Of a stretch of 64,000 nt of DNA, positions 1-12,462 are shown one piece after another. Each line of letters opens with the position of its first letter. The first letter of the stretch is position 1. The notes beneath the pieces were generated by a model that worked only from the letters and a program-made list of their open reading frames with translations, was not told where the DNA came from and ran no database searches. Origin of the DNA: Gonapodya sp. JEL0774 (Eukaryota; Monoblepharomycota; Monoblepharidomycetes; Monoblepharidales; Gonapodyaceae); assembly GCA_027604505.1 (NCBI GenBank), contig JADIIX010000064.1, positions 1 to 64,000 of the forward strand, read 5' to 3'. Position numbers and translations under genes: made by a program.

Positions 1-1001
1 CCTCACGTAAAGACAAAGGAGTCATCCTGTGATTGACGAACCCGAAAGTCGAAGGGTCCATTTGGAGTCCAAGCAGAACTGCGCGGCAATCACGAGAGGC
101 TGAACTACAAATTACACTTTGAATTAGAGAAGAAAATATACTCACAAGGGCTTGATGGCCCCCTTCCGAGAATCGTGCTTCCAACATCCCACCGACAACT
201 GGTCCCTTCGCATCCAAAAAGGCGCACCGATGGCCGGCGGAACACCTGCGTTTGAAAGATCGGACATTGTGGAGGTGATGGCTGCGAAATCTGATGGCTG
301 GAAAGGAGTTCTGCTTTGGCTTGGTGAGAATACGACGGTCTTCTGGACGGGCGAATCTGGTCAAAATCCACATGCAGTTTCCATTAAAGTATTCGCCAGA
401 AGTTTTCCGCGTAGGAGTTGACGCATTCTGTGACAGCTGACAGGTTACCACGGTGGCATCGTTTGAGATGGAAACTTCTGATGGACATGTTCGATGGAGG
501 TCGATAGTGCGCTTTGGACATGCACGGTCCCACAGCGTTCGGGAAACTCTTACCAACAAAGAAGTATCACAACTTACTCAGATTCACACAAAACAGTCGC
601 ACTGATATTCAATACCCGTTTTCCACCACGTCTCCAAGGTTTTCACACTAAAATAGGAATTTCCCGCAACACTTTTGAAAGTTCGAGTATTCCGCACAAC
701 AGAAAACAGGAATTGAATGCTCTTGTCTAAATCTATGTTGTATGGGGTACCGCCAGCGCACCATGAGGAAAGAACTCATCAACGTATTCGGTGAGAATGA
801 GGTTAAGGCAGTTCACGAGCCACCGTCAAATTTGGTCGTGCAAATGGGATATCACGATGCAATACTAGGTGATCAATAAATGCTCTCTGTACATCAAATT
901 TTTTCAGAGACCTTTTATTATGTAATCCCAGTATGCCGGTGTCCCACTCGCCCAATAACAGAGAACATTAAATCCAGAGCTCTCCAAAATCTGGACACAG
1001 G

Positions 1002-1038
1002 ATCCAGACCAATCCAGATTTGCTGGATTGGTCCGGAT
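1002..1038. repeat. Near-perfect inverted repeat (hairpin)
   Basis: Two arms, 1002-1017 and 1023-1038, are reverse complements at 15 of 16 positions and flank a 5-base loop. The inner 11 bases of each arm (1007-1017 and 1023-1033) match perfectly. A second, weaker pair of complementary blocks (CCGGATG / CATCCGG) follows at about 1034-1057. The element lies outside any gene I can support. It could be a terminal fragment of a small foldback element or a cruciform-forming spacer; the sequence does not decide. Confidence 0.6.
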
Positions 1039-1587
1039 GGGTTGTCATCATCCGGAGGGGCTGGAGAGGACTTGCACTTTCCTGACGTCTCTCGATCCGT
1101 TGAGGCGCTCTGTCACTCCGTTTTTTGGTCACACCGGAACACAAATGCCGAAAATTTCACTTCCAATGACGAGATCAATTCCATAGCAGATTCAAATCAA
1201 CGTTTGGAGATGAAAATAGAAGGGCGGTCTGTGTTTAGAGGCACTCAGCTCATTTGGCGACTTGCATGGGCATCCAGAGTATTTCGAAAACACAGAACGC
1301 GGGGATGTGATCAAGACTGATGGATTCATTGGGTCACTCCTCCAGAAAATTTCTCCGAGGGAGACTGATTGATCGGATCGGCGTAATAAGTAAGGGTTTT
1401 GCGTCCCAACTTTGTAAAATGCCCAGATTTGGCGCACAGCAAAGGACTCGTACAGGCACATGTGCAATAAGCTCTCGTAGGGTTGTAGGCTATCCGAGGT
1501 GGTACTTTCTGTGTCGAGGACGCCCAGGTGGTTATTATGTATTTGCAAAGCAGGTGTAGGTCCATTCGCCGCAAGGAAGAGTGTTTT

Positions 1588-1625
1588 AAACCCGGTAATT
1601 GCATGTTCAAACCCGGTATTGCATG
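1588..1625. repeat. Short tandem duplication
   Basis: A block of about 17-18 bases beginning AAACCCGGTA and ending TTGCATG occurs twice in immediate succession; the copies differ by one base of length. It lies in non-coding sequence and looks like a local slippage or repair duplication. Confidence 0.5.
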
Positions 1626-1854
1626 ACAGATACAATGAATTTTCGAATGTGGGTTCGCTTTGCACATCCCCTTGCGAGTGTTCGGGTTGCTACCCTGAGC
1701 ACCCTGATGCGTGGACCAATCAGGTCCGACTGGGCTCGGCTGACGTGTTGCCCCCGCAATTGGCGGAGATGGGAAGATACAACGCAACCAAAAGTTTATC
1801 AAGCCGTAACTTCATTCAGCTCAAAGCTTTGGTTCTTCTTAAGTCCTACTGGGA

Positions 1855-2372
1855 ATGTCAGCTCCACTCGCATACCATCCATTCAAAACAATGGGCCGTT
1901 CGCTCCTGACGACGCTTGCGAGGATTGAAACCGGAGGTTCCTTGTTCTCTGCGGTGGGCGGCTCAGGAGGAAACGGGAGCACGAGTCCCATCAACTCCCA
2001 AACTCGGATTGGAGGGAAACTCAACGGGGCCCTCGAATGGGACGGTGTGGGACGTGTATTCGAGACTCCGTCGTCGCGGTTGAACCCATTTGCTCCATCT
2101 TTCGTGCCTCTTGAGAACCCACAGCCACACATTATCAATCTCGCTGTATCGCCGGCCAAACTTGACTTGTGCTGGTCGGTATTTGGTCCGTTCCCCGGTC
2201 CCGGGTCGCTCCCACATCAGTCTCCAATCCCTGCAGCAGCAAACACGTTCACACCGGAACGGGACGGTCTTCTGAGCAATGCCGTTGAACTGAGTACAGA
2301 TGATGTGGAATTCGATATTGACCCACGTGGGGTTGTTGACGCTTTGGAGGAAGAAGATGATGATACCGCATT
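1855..2372 (+). CDS. Hypothetical protein exon, possible 5' part of the PPR gene
   Basis: An open frame of about 172 codons starts at ATG 1855 (second ATG at 1867) and runs to a GTGAGT donor at 2373, just before an in-frame stop. The product is rich in Gly, Ser and Pro and ends in an acidic stretch (DALEEEDDDTA). I recognise no domain. The PPR frame downstream stays open well upstream of its first ATG, so this exon may belong to that gene. The simplest joins do not keep frame (the donor leaves two bases, whereas the good acceptor at 2619 needs none), so I list it separately. Confidence 0.35.
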
Positions 2373-2712
2373 GTGAGTCACCGCTCGGAAAATCGCTCCC
2401 TGTATCACATGCAAGGGCAACTGCGTTTGTTTATCTTCGTTGCCGGACGGCTGTTTACATTTTGAAAATATCTTTCCCTCCCTCGGACAGTTCCGACTGG
2501 TCCTTCCGTCTTTCGAGTTCTCCCACCAGGTCTGACGAGGTGGGAAACCATATATCCTTTTTGCCACGACACGTCGCTATATTTACACTTACGTCATATG
2601 TTTCCCTCCTCTCATCAAGTCGTCCTCTCATCATTCGTCGCCTGGCTTGGGGTCTGGGTGGGACGACGGGCGATTGTCCGAGATCAGCGCCAATGAAACC
2701 TCAACATCGGGG

Positions 2713-4849
2713 ATGGAAGAGACTTGGCGGACAGATACATTCTCGACTTCTCAAGCTCTCAAATCTCACATTCGAACATCCCGCGAAATTCTTTCATCCA
2801 CCCACCCACCACCGCCCGACCTTGCCACAACTCTCCCACTCCTGCGCTACCACCTCGGCACCCCAGCACCGACCCCGACATCCCCTCGATTGGGACTCAA
2901 CATTTTTCGAGTTCTCTCTTCCCACCCATCCACCTCATCTCGCCTCACGTACACCGATCATGCCCGACTGATCCACCTCCTCGCGTCACCATCTCCCGTT
3001 ATGCGCGTCTTGCCACCCGAAGCTGCCATGACTGAGCTCAGAAAAGTGTACGAATCGATGAAGGCCAGAGGATGGACAATCGGCAAGAGGGAATACGCCG
3101 CGGTTATCGGAGCATGGGGCCGTTTTGGGTGGTCCAAGGCAGTCGAGAGGGTTTGGGGAGAGGCCAAGGCATCCGGGCAGGTGGACATTTGGCTCTTTAA
3201 TGCTTACCTGGACTCCCTCGCCCGCCTCCGTACGCCGTCTCTCCCTACCGTAATCGGGGCGTACTCCTTGCTGCCCTCCCTGCAACTGACCCCCATCCTG
3301 GCCACGTACAATATTCTCATCCGTGCTCACTCCGCGGCTCACGATGTATCTGGAGCCATTCGATGGTTTGAGCGGATTAAATTGGATTTGGGAGTGGAAC
3401 CCAACGTGGTCAGCCGGTTGGGAGTCTTGGATGGGTATGCAAGAGCAGGGATGGGAAAGGATGCAGAGAAGGAAGCAGAAAACGTTGTGAGAAGTGGAGT
3501 GCAACCAGAAGTGGCTGGACAGGCAATGAAGTATGCCATTATGGCGTACATTAAGGCAGAGGTTCGTGTTTGCTGATTAGCTATCAGATTCCTTGTCGTT
3601 CTTGATCGTCACTAACCCACCAACATAATCGATTTCCGCATGGAACAGGAGCTAGAATCTGCTTCTCGCCTCTTCGATCAATGTCTCCGCTTGGATTGTC
3701 CTCCGGACCCATCGCTCTACTCCATGATGATTGCGGCACACTCCGGTATCACAGGAGACATCGTCGCTGCCGAGAAGGTGTACGAGCGATATAACAAAGG
3801 AGGAGGAAAGAGGGATGGCAGGATGGACGAGGCGATGATCACCGCCTATGGTAGGTTGCTGGAACTTTTGCTATTGGCGAGCAAGGGAGTATATAACGTA
3901 CGTACTCGAACTTCCTCTGTTCTACTCTCACTCAACAGGCAACGTCGGGGACCTCATCTCTTGCTGGCGCGTCTTCCGCCGGCTATCCTCGATGCGCGCG
4001 GCGTCCCTCTCCCGTCACCCATCGCCACCGACCGATTCCTCCTCCCAAGCACGATCGGTCGCGGAACGACTTCTAGTACCGGACTCGACATGGCGGACCA
4101 TGGTGCGCGCACATCTCACTCCGGCGAGCTGTGCTTCACCAAGTCGTGGTAAAAACATCGCGGAACACGAACGCACATCCCATGCGATCGCCACACTGCC
4201 GACCATTCTCGCTCGAGCCTCGGTACCGATATCCCACCGTAGCACCATCTACGCTGAGTTCGCTTCGAGGCTTTCTAGATCGGGCCGTCCGCAGTTGGGC
4301 GAGAGTGTAGTACGAGATCCGATCGCGCGAATTCGGGATGGGTTTGCTGGAACCGTGTTTGCAGTCAATGATGTGATCGAAGGGTGGGTCGCTGTCCCTG
4401 AAGCAGGCGGACTGGAGAGGGCAGTGGAGGTCATTGCGGGTCTCGCTGATGGGATGCAGGTGGCGCAAGAAAGCGGGTTGTCTGCGTTGTTCCCTGATTC
4501 AGTTTTGCGAGGGTCACGCCTTGGTGGTGGGGGTGGTTCGAGTGACTTTTTCAAGTTTGGCTCGAATTCCTACACCCACAACCTCGTCCTCCGCATCCTC
4601 GCACATCGTGATCACACTCTTACCCTTTCCTATTTCCACCACCTCACGCTCCGCGGGTCGGTTCAGCTCGGAAGCTATGCATTTGACGCTCTAGTCCAGG
4701 CAGTGGAAACGCACATCGGCGATGAGGCTGAAAGAGTGCGGATGGTGAGGAGAGTGGTCGAGGAGTGTGGAAGAGAGGGAGTGGTGCCAAACTGGGGGAG
4801 AGATGAGTGGTTAGGTGCAGCGTGGGAGAAGTGTGGCAAGGGCAGATAG
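2713..4849 (+). CDS. Pentatricopeptide repeat (PPR) protein
   Basis: Three exons, 2713-3561, 3649-3850 and 3939-4849, give about 653 residues. Introns are 87-88 bases with GTTCGT and GTAGGT donors, and the phases fit exactly. The middle carries degenerate 35-residue helix pairs typical of PPR arrays: a 'KVYESMKARGWTIGKREYAAVIGAWGR' type repeat, then TYNILIRAHSAAHDVSGAIR and DPSLYSMMIAAHSGITGD. PPR proteins bind organellar RNA and act mainly in mitochondria in fungi. 2713 is the first ATG in frame, but the frame is open further upstream (to at least about 2560), so the true start may lie in an upstream exon, and an import signal cannot be judged. The C-terminal third has only weak repeats. The exact target is unknown. 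Confidence 0.75.
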
Positions 4850-5513
4850 CTGGATTGCTCGTGGTGGTTCGCAGTGAGCATGTTGGACGCATATCACGAA
4901 GTTCTAGAACGGAACAGTATTTTGCTTTGCTCGTGTTTTGCAATCAATTTGGGGTTGTAAGCATTTATTTGGACTTACCCATCTCTGAAACTGGAAACAT
5001 CTTGCATACTAGTATATGAGCTTCATCCGGTTACGATACCACATCTATCAAACTATAGTATTCGATGATTGTTGCTGATTCTTGGGCGATTCAAATGTTC
5101 CAGCAAGCGTTCAAAGGAGTCTAGAGTGGGCTATTGAAGCGGAGGCGGAGGCTAGTATGACGGAGTTGAGAACGTATTACAGCCCTATAGTGCAAGATCA
5201 CAGAGAGAACTCATAACCTCACAGTCTTGAGGTGCTCACGACCTCTGCAGTTTTGATGGTGCTATCGTTTGGTGACCAACATTCTCGAAGGGACTGCTAC
5301 ATCTTTCATTCGAGTCCCATGACATTGATCGGTCACATGAAAGCAAATAAAAATTTTCATAAAGTTGATTTGAGAAGTGGATTTTCGAATATGTAGAACC
5401 ATAGTAAAGTCCTTGTCAATCTGCACCTCACATCTCCACACCTTAATTCCAACCATCAGTGAGAAAAACTTCGATAATTCTTTCGTAGAGCATCGCATCT
5501 CTGGAAGTTTTTC
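4850..5513. other. Intergenic spacer
   Basis: AT-rich sequence between two same-strand genes. I see no conserved frame, RNA gene or repeat. It should hold the PPR gene terminator and the promoter of the coiled-coil gene. Confidence 0.5.
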
Positions 5514-8500
5514 ATGTCCCTGCGGGGTCTGGGCGGCCTTCCTACTCCGGCCTTGCAAACAGCCGCTCAAGCTGCAACCGCGTCGCTGGTACCCACATCG
5601 GGGTCTGGTTCAGCTTCCGGGTCGACGTCGAGCTCGCTGAGTCACTTGGCGTCCGTTGCAGCTGGGACGACTAGCGCAACATGGAGCAATAGGGCGAAGG
5701 AAATCGTACAGCTCATTGCAACAGAGATCGAGTTCCTGGGGAAGTCCCAACTGCCAAATCAGGACGGCGCACGGTTCTCGCTTCCACTTTCTGGGAAAAG
5801 CTTCAAGACTTGGAGTGCAAGTGGTACGGGGAGCAGCGGATCAGCTGGTGGGGACGTTAATCAGAGCTCCAAGGATGACTCCGTTAAACTATCGGAACTC
5901 GCCACCGGACGTCGCTTCTCCGAATCGAGTACGAATTTGGGGGCAAGTTCGACTGCTGGACGCAGCTCCAGAACCAGTATGGGAAGTGGTCCCGCTTCAG
6001 TTCCAACCCCAACCCCACTCCACCCTCTGTCATCTACGTCCCTGTCCTCCGAAATCTCTCTTGCCCGCTTGCAGGCACCTGGAAACCCACGGTGGGAGGA
6101 CTACGCTAAAGATCGTGCTGTGCAACTCGCTCGCCTGGAGGCCGAGATCGATCTGTTGGTGAAAGACTTCTCCTTCGCAAGCTACTTGATTTCCGCCTCA
6201 TTCAAGCAAGATACATTACTGACTGGCGTTAATGCAGTTTCAGCGATCTCAGCTTCTTCTAGAATGACTCAGTTCCTGAAACCGTCGCTCAGTGCAGCTG
6301 ACGGCGAATTTGTTGAACTGGTTGGTGGTGGCGGTACATCGCCTGCTGATTCTCGGTCAGCTGGAGACGTTGTCACTTCATTTGAACCATCGCTACTGGC
6401 ACCATCCGCCTCTTCCACCCGCTCCTCCGTCAGCTCTGCACCCCACATTACATATCAACCGGAACCGTGCACTCCCGCCTACCTTCTCCCTCCATCATTA
6501 CTCCCTCCAACCACCATTCCTCACCACCCGACTGTCGAAAAACTCTTTACGGACCTTTTTCTCATCTTCTCCTCCCTTCCCCCTTCCGCACCTCAAACAC
6601 CTCCGGCCCAATCTTCACCAAACGATACGTCTCTGCACCTCTCGCAGGACCGCCGAGTCCCCTTTTTCGCGCGCTGTCTCGCCCGACTCGCACCGGTGCT
6701 AGACCCGCACTCTGTTGCTAGGGCTTATTGGCACCCTCTCGTATCGCCTGGTCTGCACGCCCGTTGGACGGCTCTGCGTGCTGCAGCTGAAGAGCTAGCC
6801 GAAGCAATGGCAGAGATCTGCGAGACAGGAATGGAGGCTATAAGTAAGGCGGACGAACAGAGTGGCGTTGCAGTCGCAACTGCAGAGCGAAGAGATCTCG
6901 CCAAAAGGTACTTTGGCATTGTAGGCACCTGTGTGCGGGCCACACTGGTCTGGACTGTGGTGGAAGCCGCAAAAGAGGGCCTAGGCGAATCAAAGTCTTC
7001 ATCAGCTCTTCCCTCTAGCTCTATCACTGCAGCATCCTCCCCCACAACCACTTCAGCGGCGCCATTTGAATGGCACATGCCTTCAAAACCTCTCTCCAGC
7101 ACCTCTCAAAACACGCACATATCCCCCACTGACTCTCCACATATCTCTCTCCTCAGTCGCCTTCTACGCCGCCATGCGTCGTCGTACTTGCCTGTTTTTG
7201 CTGCATTTGTAGCTGATCCTCGACACACAAACGCGACTTGTGATGTTATCGCCCGATGCTTGTTGGCACCAAAGAACGGATCACTGCGTAAGCCCACTTC
7301 AACGACGACCTCGGCCATTACTCCCGCCCTCAGCCTCTCGCTCTCCACGTCGCCTCTTCCCTCCTCTATTATTTCCGCTATATCTCACCACCCCCTACCA
7401 CCTGCTATTGCCTCGTCCCTCCGACTCCTCACCATCCTTCTGCCGCATATTCCTTCGCATTTTGGACATCCTGCTATCCTGACTCGCCTCCGCAGCGCGG
7501 TAGGTAGAGCTGCCCGCGTGGCAGAAACAACGGCAGGAGAAGAGAGTCGCTCATTAGAACGGGTGGTCAGCTGGGGGTTTACTCACGTGTACGGAATGTG
7601 GCCGAGGGGGACGGTGGAATGGGCCAGGGACGTTTGTCAACGGGGTGAACCTGGGACGAAGGTGGTGGCTGTGAGTGTGCATGAGGCAGTCTTGAGTGGT
7701 TATTCTTACAATTTGAACGTGAATTCTCGGATATGGCAACTGTCCCAAACGCTTAGTCTTGCCTTGCTGCCCACCTATTCCACCCACACCTTCTCTTGTC
7801 ATCAACATCTTCTGCGGAAGCCACACCAACTCCTCCTCTACCCGCAATGGATTCATCCCTTCCCGTTTTGGACCGTCTGTATTCTAACCCGCCACCAGAT
7901 CCGCTAGAACTTGCTGCAGCGTGCGCCGCACTCAGGGCGTCGTCGTGGGTATCTAATGACCTTCCTTTTCCAACACCGTTAAGGACCCTGAGCGACGGTG
8001 GCGAACCATTCAGTAATGGTTCAACGACACCTCCAATGAGCACCCGAGTGCATAACCGCACTCCTACGCCCAACTCAGTGTTCGATCCTGCCGCGGTTAC
8101 TTCTTCGCCGAGGCAATCGTTAGACGTCGTGGAGACGGAGGATGCGATTGCAGCAGCCATGGCGGACCATGTTGTTCCTGTCGCATCGTCGTCGCAGTTT
8201 CCGTCGCCGGATGTGTCACCAGCTCGGCCGCCGGCTGGAAGTGGAAGCTACCGCTCTGCCTCGCCGGGTGGGTCGTCGTCGAGTGGGGACGAGCGGCCCG
8301 TAACCCCTTCCGGATGGATCGGAGGAGGTGGCCCCTTCAATGTAGCTCGTCGAGTGACGGCTGGGGATACCCGCCTTGCGCATGGGGATACTGGGACTGG
8401 GGCCGCCTTGTTGGCCAATGTTGGATCACGACTCCGCCTAGCCTCTGCAAGCAAAAGTGGCGTTCAAGGCACTGGCACGCCAGTGGTCCGAGCGGCACCG

Positions 8501-10284
8501 TCGGCATCGCCTATGTCATCATCTTACAGTGGTGGCGGTGTGTTTGGTGGCATTGGAGGTGTTGGCGTGGACACGGTCCCGGTCACAGTAGAAGGTGCGA
8601 TGAGGATCGCCGAGGCTCTGCGAGGTGAGGCGGCTCGAGGATCTGTACAGCTGAGCGCATCCGGGGATCGACGCGGAAAGCGAGCCGTGGACCCGCCAGT
8701 AGTTGGAAGCGGACCGCGGCCATCAGAGAGTCTTGCCGGAATTCTTGCGGCAGAACTGGGAGTGGAGGCGTGGATGAGGAGGGTGCATTTGGCGTGGATT
8801 GCACGATTGGGATCCATGCAAAAAGAAGTGGACGAGGGTGCTGAGGTTGAATCGTTGGTGCGTGAGCCTATGTTTTCCCTCCTTCCAAGCTCGTGGAATG
8901 TCTAGTCTGATGTCTTTGACACACTTCACTCCAGCGCTCTCGCATAGCCACCCTTGAATCAACTCTTGCCCACATGACTTCTTTGCACACCTCTCTTTCG
9001 TCTACCCTGGACGCTGTGCGTGCTGCACATGCCGATACTGTCTCAGCCAGCCGAGAGAGAGTGGAGGTGGCAGAGCGGGAACGGGATCAGAAAGTGAGGG
9101 ATGCGGAGCGTTTCAAAAAACGGTTTGCGCTGGAAGCCAAAGAGAGGAACAGGGTGGAGAAGGAGTTGATGGAAGCAAATGCTCGGTGAGTCGGGTGACG
9201 TATGGGAACTCGGAATGCAAAGGCTCATTTCATTAAGAACGTCATCTCTGCCCTGTCAGAATATTTAAACTTCAGACCACCACTGCTGTTCTCGAAACGT
9301 CATCTTCGGCCCTCGAAGCCTCTGAACGTCTCGTTCAACAGCTAACCAGCGAACTTCTCATGTGGGAAGATGATCACAAGGTTGCGAGGAAGGCGCTTCA
9401 AAAGTGCGATGAACTCGAAGCGGAACTGAGAGTGACCCAGAGGGCACTAGCAAGCATGGAGAAGGTGGCTGCGGAAAGAGAAAGGGCGGTCAAGTCAGTA
9501 GCCGCATGATCATGCGACGGCGCAATATTGCATGCTGACGACTCGTTGATTTCAAACAGTGAGCGCTCGAAGCAACTCTCCCAAACGAACACTCGACTTG
9601 CTGATGTCCTCGACCACTCGCGTAAGAAAGAACAGGTGGTGCAAAAGCAGAAGACTGAGCTACGAACACTGGCTGCCATCAGTGAAGAGCGAACAAAAGC
9701 GCTTCAAGAACATTTGGCGTGGGCAAAAGGAATAAATTCTGAACTGGAGGTCGGTACCGAGGCTCATAAAGCATAATATTTTGCGTAAACCGACTAATTT
9801 TACCCTGACACAGACAATTATCCTGGATCTTCGAGCTCGTCTGGAAATTGCGGAAGGGACTCTTGCGCGATACGAGACACCAAACTTTGACAAAGCGACT
9901 GTATCATTCAGAGAAGGAACCACTGGAGGAGAAAATTTCCGTCACGTACATTTGTGGACGAACGATACCATTGAATTTACCCTTGAACTACCTGTGGAAT
10001 GGGATAATAAGACTGCTGGGGACGCCGTCGCACGCTGGGTCGCTGCGAACGGATTTGTGGTGGCACCATACGTATGGAGTACTGTTTACAACGGTATTGA
10101 TGTTGGCAGTAGTGATGTTGGCATGGATCAAGCCGCCGCGTTGTGTGGCAAGCGAGTTGTTGCGAGAGAGGAGATGACCAAGTTTGATAAGGCACTGGCA
10201 ACACCTGACATAGTGGTTTCGACACGCGGGAACGAAAGCTTGAGCCCCATCAGCCCGGTTGGACTTGGTCGGTACGGAATTTAG
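5514..10284 (+). CDS. Large coiled-coil protein of unknown function
   Basis: Six exons, 5514-7670, 7757-8857, 8935-9185, 9261-9494, 9560-9749 and 9814-10284, join in frame to about 1,467 residues; every junction has GT..AG ends and matching phase. Residues 1-190 are Ser/Gly-rich and low complexity. About 190-270 and 330-715 are helical and probably folded (NPRWEDYAKDRAVQLARLEA; then FFARCLARLAPVLDPHSVAR). About 720-1080 is again Ser/Pro/Gly-rich. Residues about 1087-1320 form a long coiled coil (ERERDQKVRDAERFKKRFAL). The last 150 residues look like a small globular domain (HLWTNDTIEFTLELPVEWDN). The order helical repeat, disordered linker, C-terminal coiled coil recalls hamartin/TSC1, but I find no residue match that would justify that name. 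Likely a cytoplasmic scaffold. Confidence 0.7.
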
Positions 10285-10584
10285 ATATACGCTAATGGCG
10301 TGGTCCATTGGTTTTACCTGAATTGTTGATTCATGTTATATTGGTGCATGTATATACTTCAAGTCATGATTAGGTATATTTGTTCAAGCACTGATTCAGA
10401 ACTAGTTCACTCATTACATCACGGTGCGGCTAGCGTGGTTTGAACAGTAGTACAGTGATTGACGGTATGTTGCTGGGGGTTGTCGGTGGCACGGGAAATG
10501 GGGGAGTCGGCTGTCCCTGTATCAGCCAACTCGAGGGTCACCGGTGGGGAAACCTTATCGTTTTTACTTTCTTAAACATTGAAA

Positions 10585-12318
10585 ATGCTCAATGCAAATG
10601 AATCCGGTACGATCGCGAGCGACAATGGACACCCTTTGGCGACGGTGGTGGAGAAATACCATTCCTATCTTTCCTTGCGGGCAAAAGGCTTGCGGAACGA
10701 GCCGATTCTAAGCGTGATGAAAGGTTAGAATTCTCTGCACATGCTGGTTTTATTGCGTAAGGTTAGATTTTGATGATTCGTCTTGATTCAGATGCAATGG
10801 AAGGCATTCAATCCTCATCAACGGACGTGATACATCTCGCCGGGGGTAATCCGAACCCAGAAACCTTTGGCATCCGTGGCCTGCATGTTGAAATGGCAGA
10901 CGGTAGAACAGTGAAAATCGAAGGGGACCTGATAAGAGAGGCATGCGACTACGGACTTCCAGTAAGTTCTCAATCATCTCAATCAATGAGTTACCTGCCT
11001 GGACGCTGACCTGTCCACACTAGTATGGGCTTCCTGCACTCAAAGACTGGTGTCATATCCTGACTTCTCACGTTCATGGTTTACCCCGGGATGCATTCCA
11101 AACTTCGATTGCAACTGGCAACCTCGGCACGACGTACTTCATTTTTGATTTGACGTGCGACCGAGGAGATTTTGTGCTCACGGATTCACCGACGTTTACG
11201 GGTGCGCTTACTCCTCTCAAACCACTGGGCGTGACACCCTGCCCAGTCGCTACGGATGCGCAGGGTGTCATGCCGGAATCTCTTGAGCAAATCTTGGCCG
11301 ATTGGGACGATAAGCTTGGCAAAAGACCAAATGTTTTCTATACTGTACCTACAGGTGAGCCATTTTCATTTCTGAGAGCCAATCATCAATTAATCTAATA
11401 TGGAACCTCTTCTGGAGGTGGCAATCCCACGGGTGCCACAACATCGGAAGACCGCAAGAGGAAGATCCTAGAAGTGTGTGGCAAGTATAAAGTGATGATC
11501 ATTGAGGATGATCCGTGAGCCTCTGTTGTGTAACAGCTCGGGAGGAGCGTGGAATGCTAAAAGTCCGTCACTCGCATTCACCAGATACTACTTCCTCCAA
11601 TTCACACCCACCCGAGTACCATCTTACCTCTCACTTCTGCATTCTCACAATCTGGATGTCGCACCGCCGGTCATCCGACTTGATTCATTTGCCAAGGTAT
11701 TCTGCGCCGGTGCACGGGTCTCCTGGGTTTCAGGTCCTCCGGATCTCATGAAACTCCTCGATTTGACCCATATGGCATCGATTGGACATGGTAGTTTGTT
11801 GGCACAGGCCATCATCCTAGCAACGGTCTCTGAAATGGGTTTGCAAGGTTTCATCAAGAACGCTGAGTGGATCCGAGATTTTTACCTGGAGCGCCGCAAC
11901 TTCTGTGTTGCACTGGCTGAAAAGCACCTATCACGTACTTGTGTAGGTGTCACACCAATAACACGCTGTCTGCTCCGTTGTTGACGTTTCATTTATGTTG
12001 ACTCAGACGTGGGAAGTCCCATCTGCTGGAATGTTTCTGTGGGTTAAAGTCCTCAAGGGCTCTCCTACCGATACTCGCGTGGACAAATTGACGGGTGAAT
12101 CGTACGTCGACGCAACACAGCTTGTTCTGAAGCAGTGCATCCCGACTGGACTTCTCATTGTGCCGGGTGGGGAGTTCTTCCCGAAATCCCAGATGGGGAA
12201 CTGCCCATACCTGCGTATCTCTTACAGTATGGCCGGTAGAGATGAATTGGAACGGGGAATGGCGAGGCTCGGAGGAATTTTGGATATGAATGCAGGGTTT
12301 TTGAATGATGAACTGTGA
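10585..12318 (+). CDS. ARO8: Aromatic amino acid / 2-aminoadipate aminotransferase (class I, PLP)
   Basis: Six exons, 10585-10723, 10792-10961, 11024-11354, 11418-11514, 11585-11942 and 12007-12318, give about 468 residues, normal for the Aro8/KAT II group. Diagnostic segments are VIHLAGGNPNPETF near the N-terminus, ACDYGLPYGLPALKDW, FYTVPTGGNPTGAT, the IIEDDPYYFLQF aspartate/tyrosine pair that binds PLP, and RLDSFAKVFCAGARVSWVSG, whose lysine forms the Schiff base. The C-terminus has the substrate-binding arginine context YLRISYSM. These enzymes move amino groups between aromatic amino acids, kynurenine or 2-aminoadipate and 2-oxo acids in the cytosol or mitochondria. Exact substrate preference cannot be read. 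Convergent with the minus-strand gene that ends 145 bases away. Confidence 0.9.
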
Positions 12319-12462
12319 TCTAAAGCTACGTTACAAAATGTGACTTAATTGTACTATAGATGTCTATAAATTCAATGGGAGATGCATCTAACGAGGTTCC
12401 TGCTACGTACTGATGCGACGAGGCCCTTCGGAGTTCGGGCCAGTTACGGTTGTGTGCGAACT

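Larger units (their letters stand above)
1..1854. other. Region without a supportable gene
   Basis: Open frames here (up to about 158 codons) overlap on both strands, have no domain-like composition and cannot be linked by convincing splice sites. The stretch holds a near-perfect inverted repeat at 1002-1038 and a short tandem duplication at about 1588-1625. It may be intergenic DNA or the end of a gene outside the window. Confidence 0.5.

Noticed and set aside
152-421. Possible small plus-strand gene (89 codons)
   Set aside because: An equally long frame exists on the opposite strand over the same bases, there are no splice partners and no recognisable content.
5514-10284. Naming this gene TSC1/hamartin
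   Set aside because: Only the domain order fits; I found no conserved residues to support the name.
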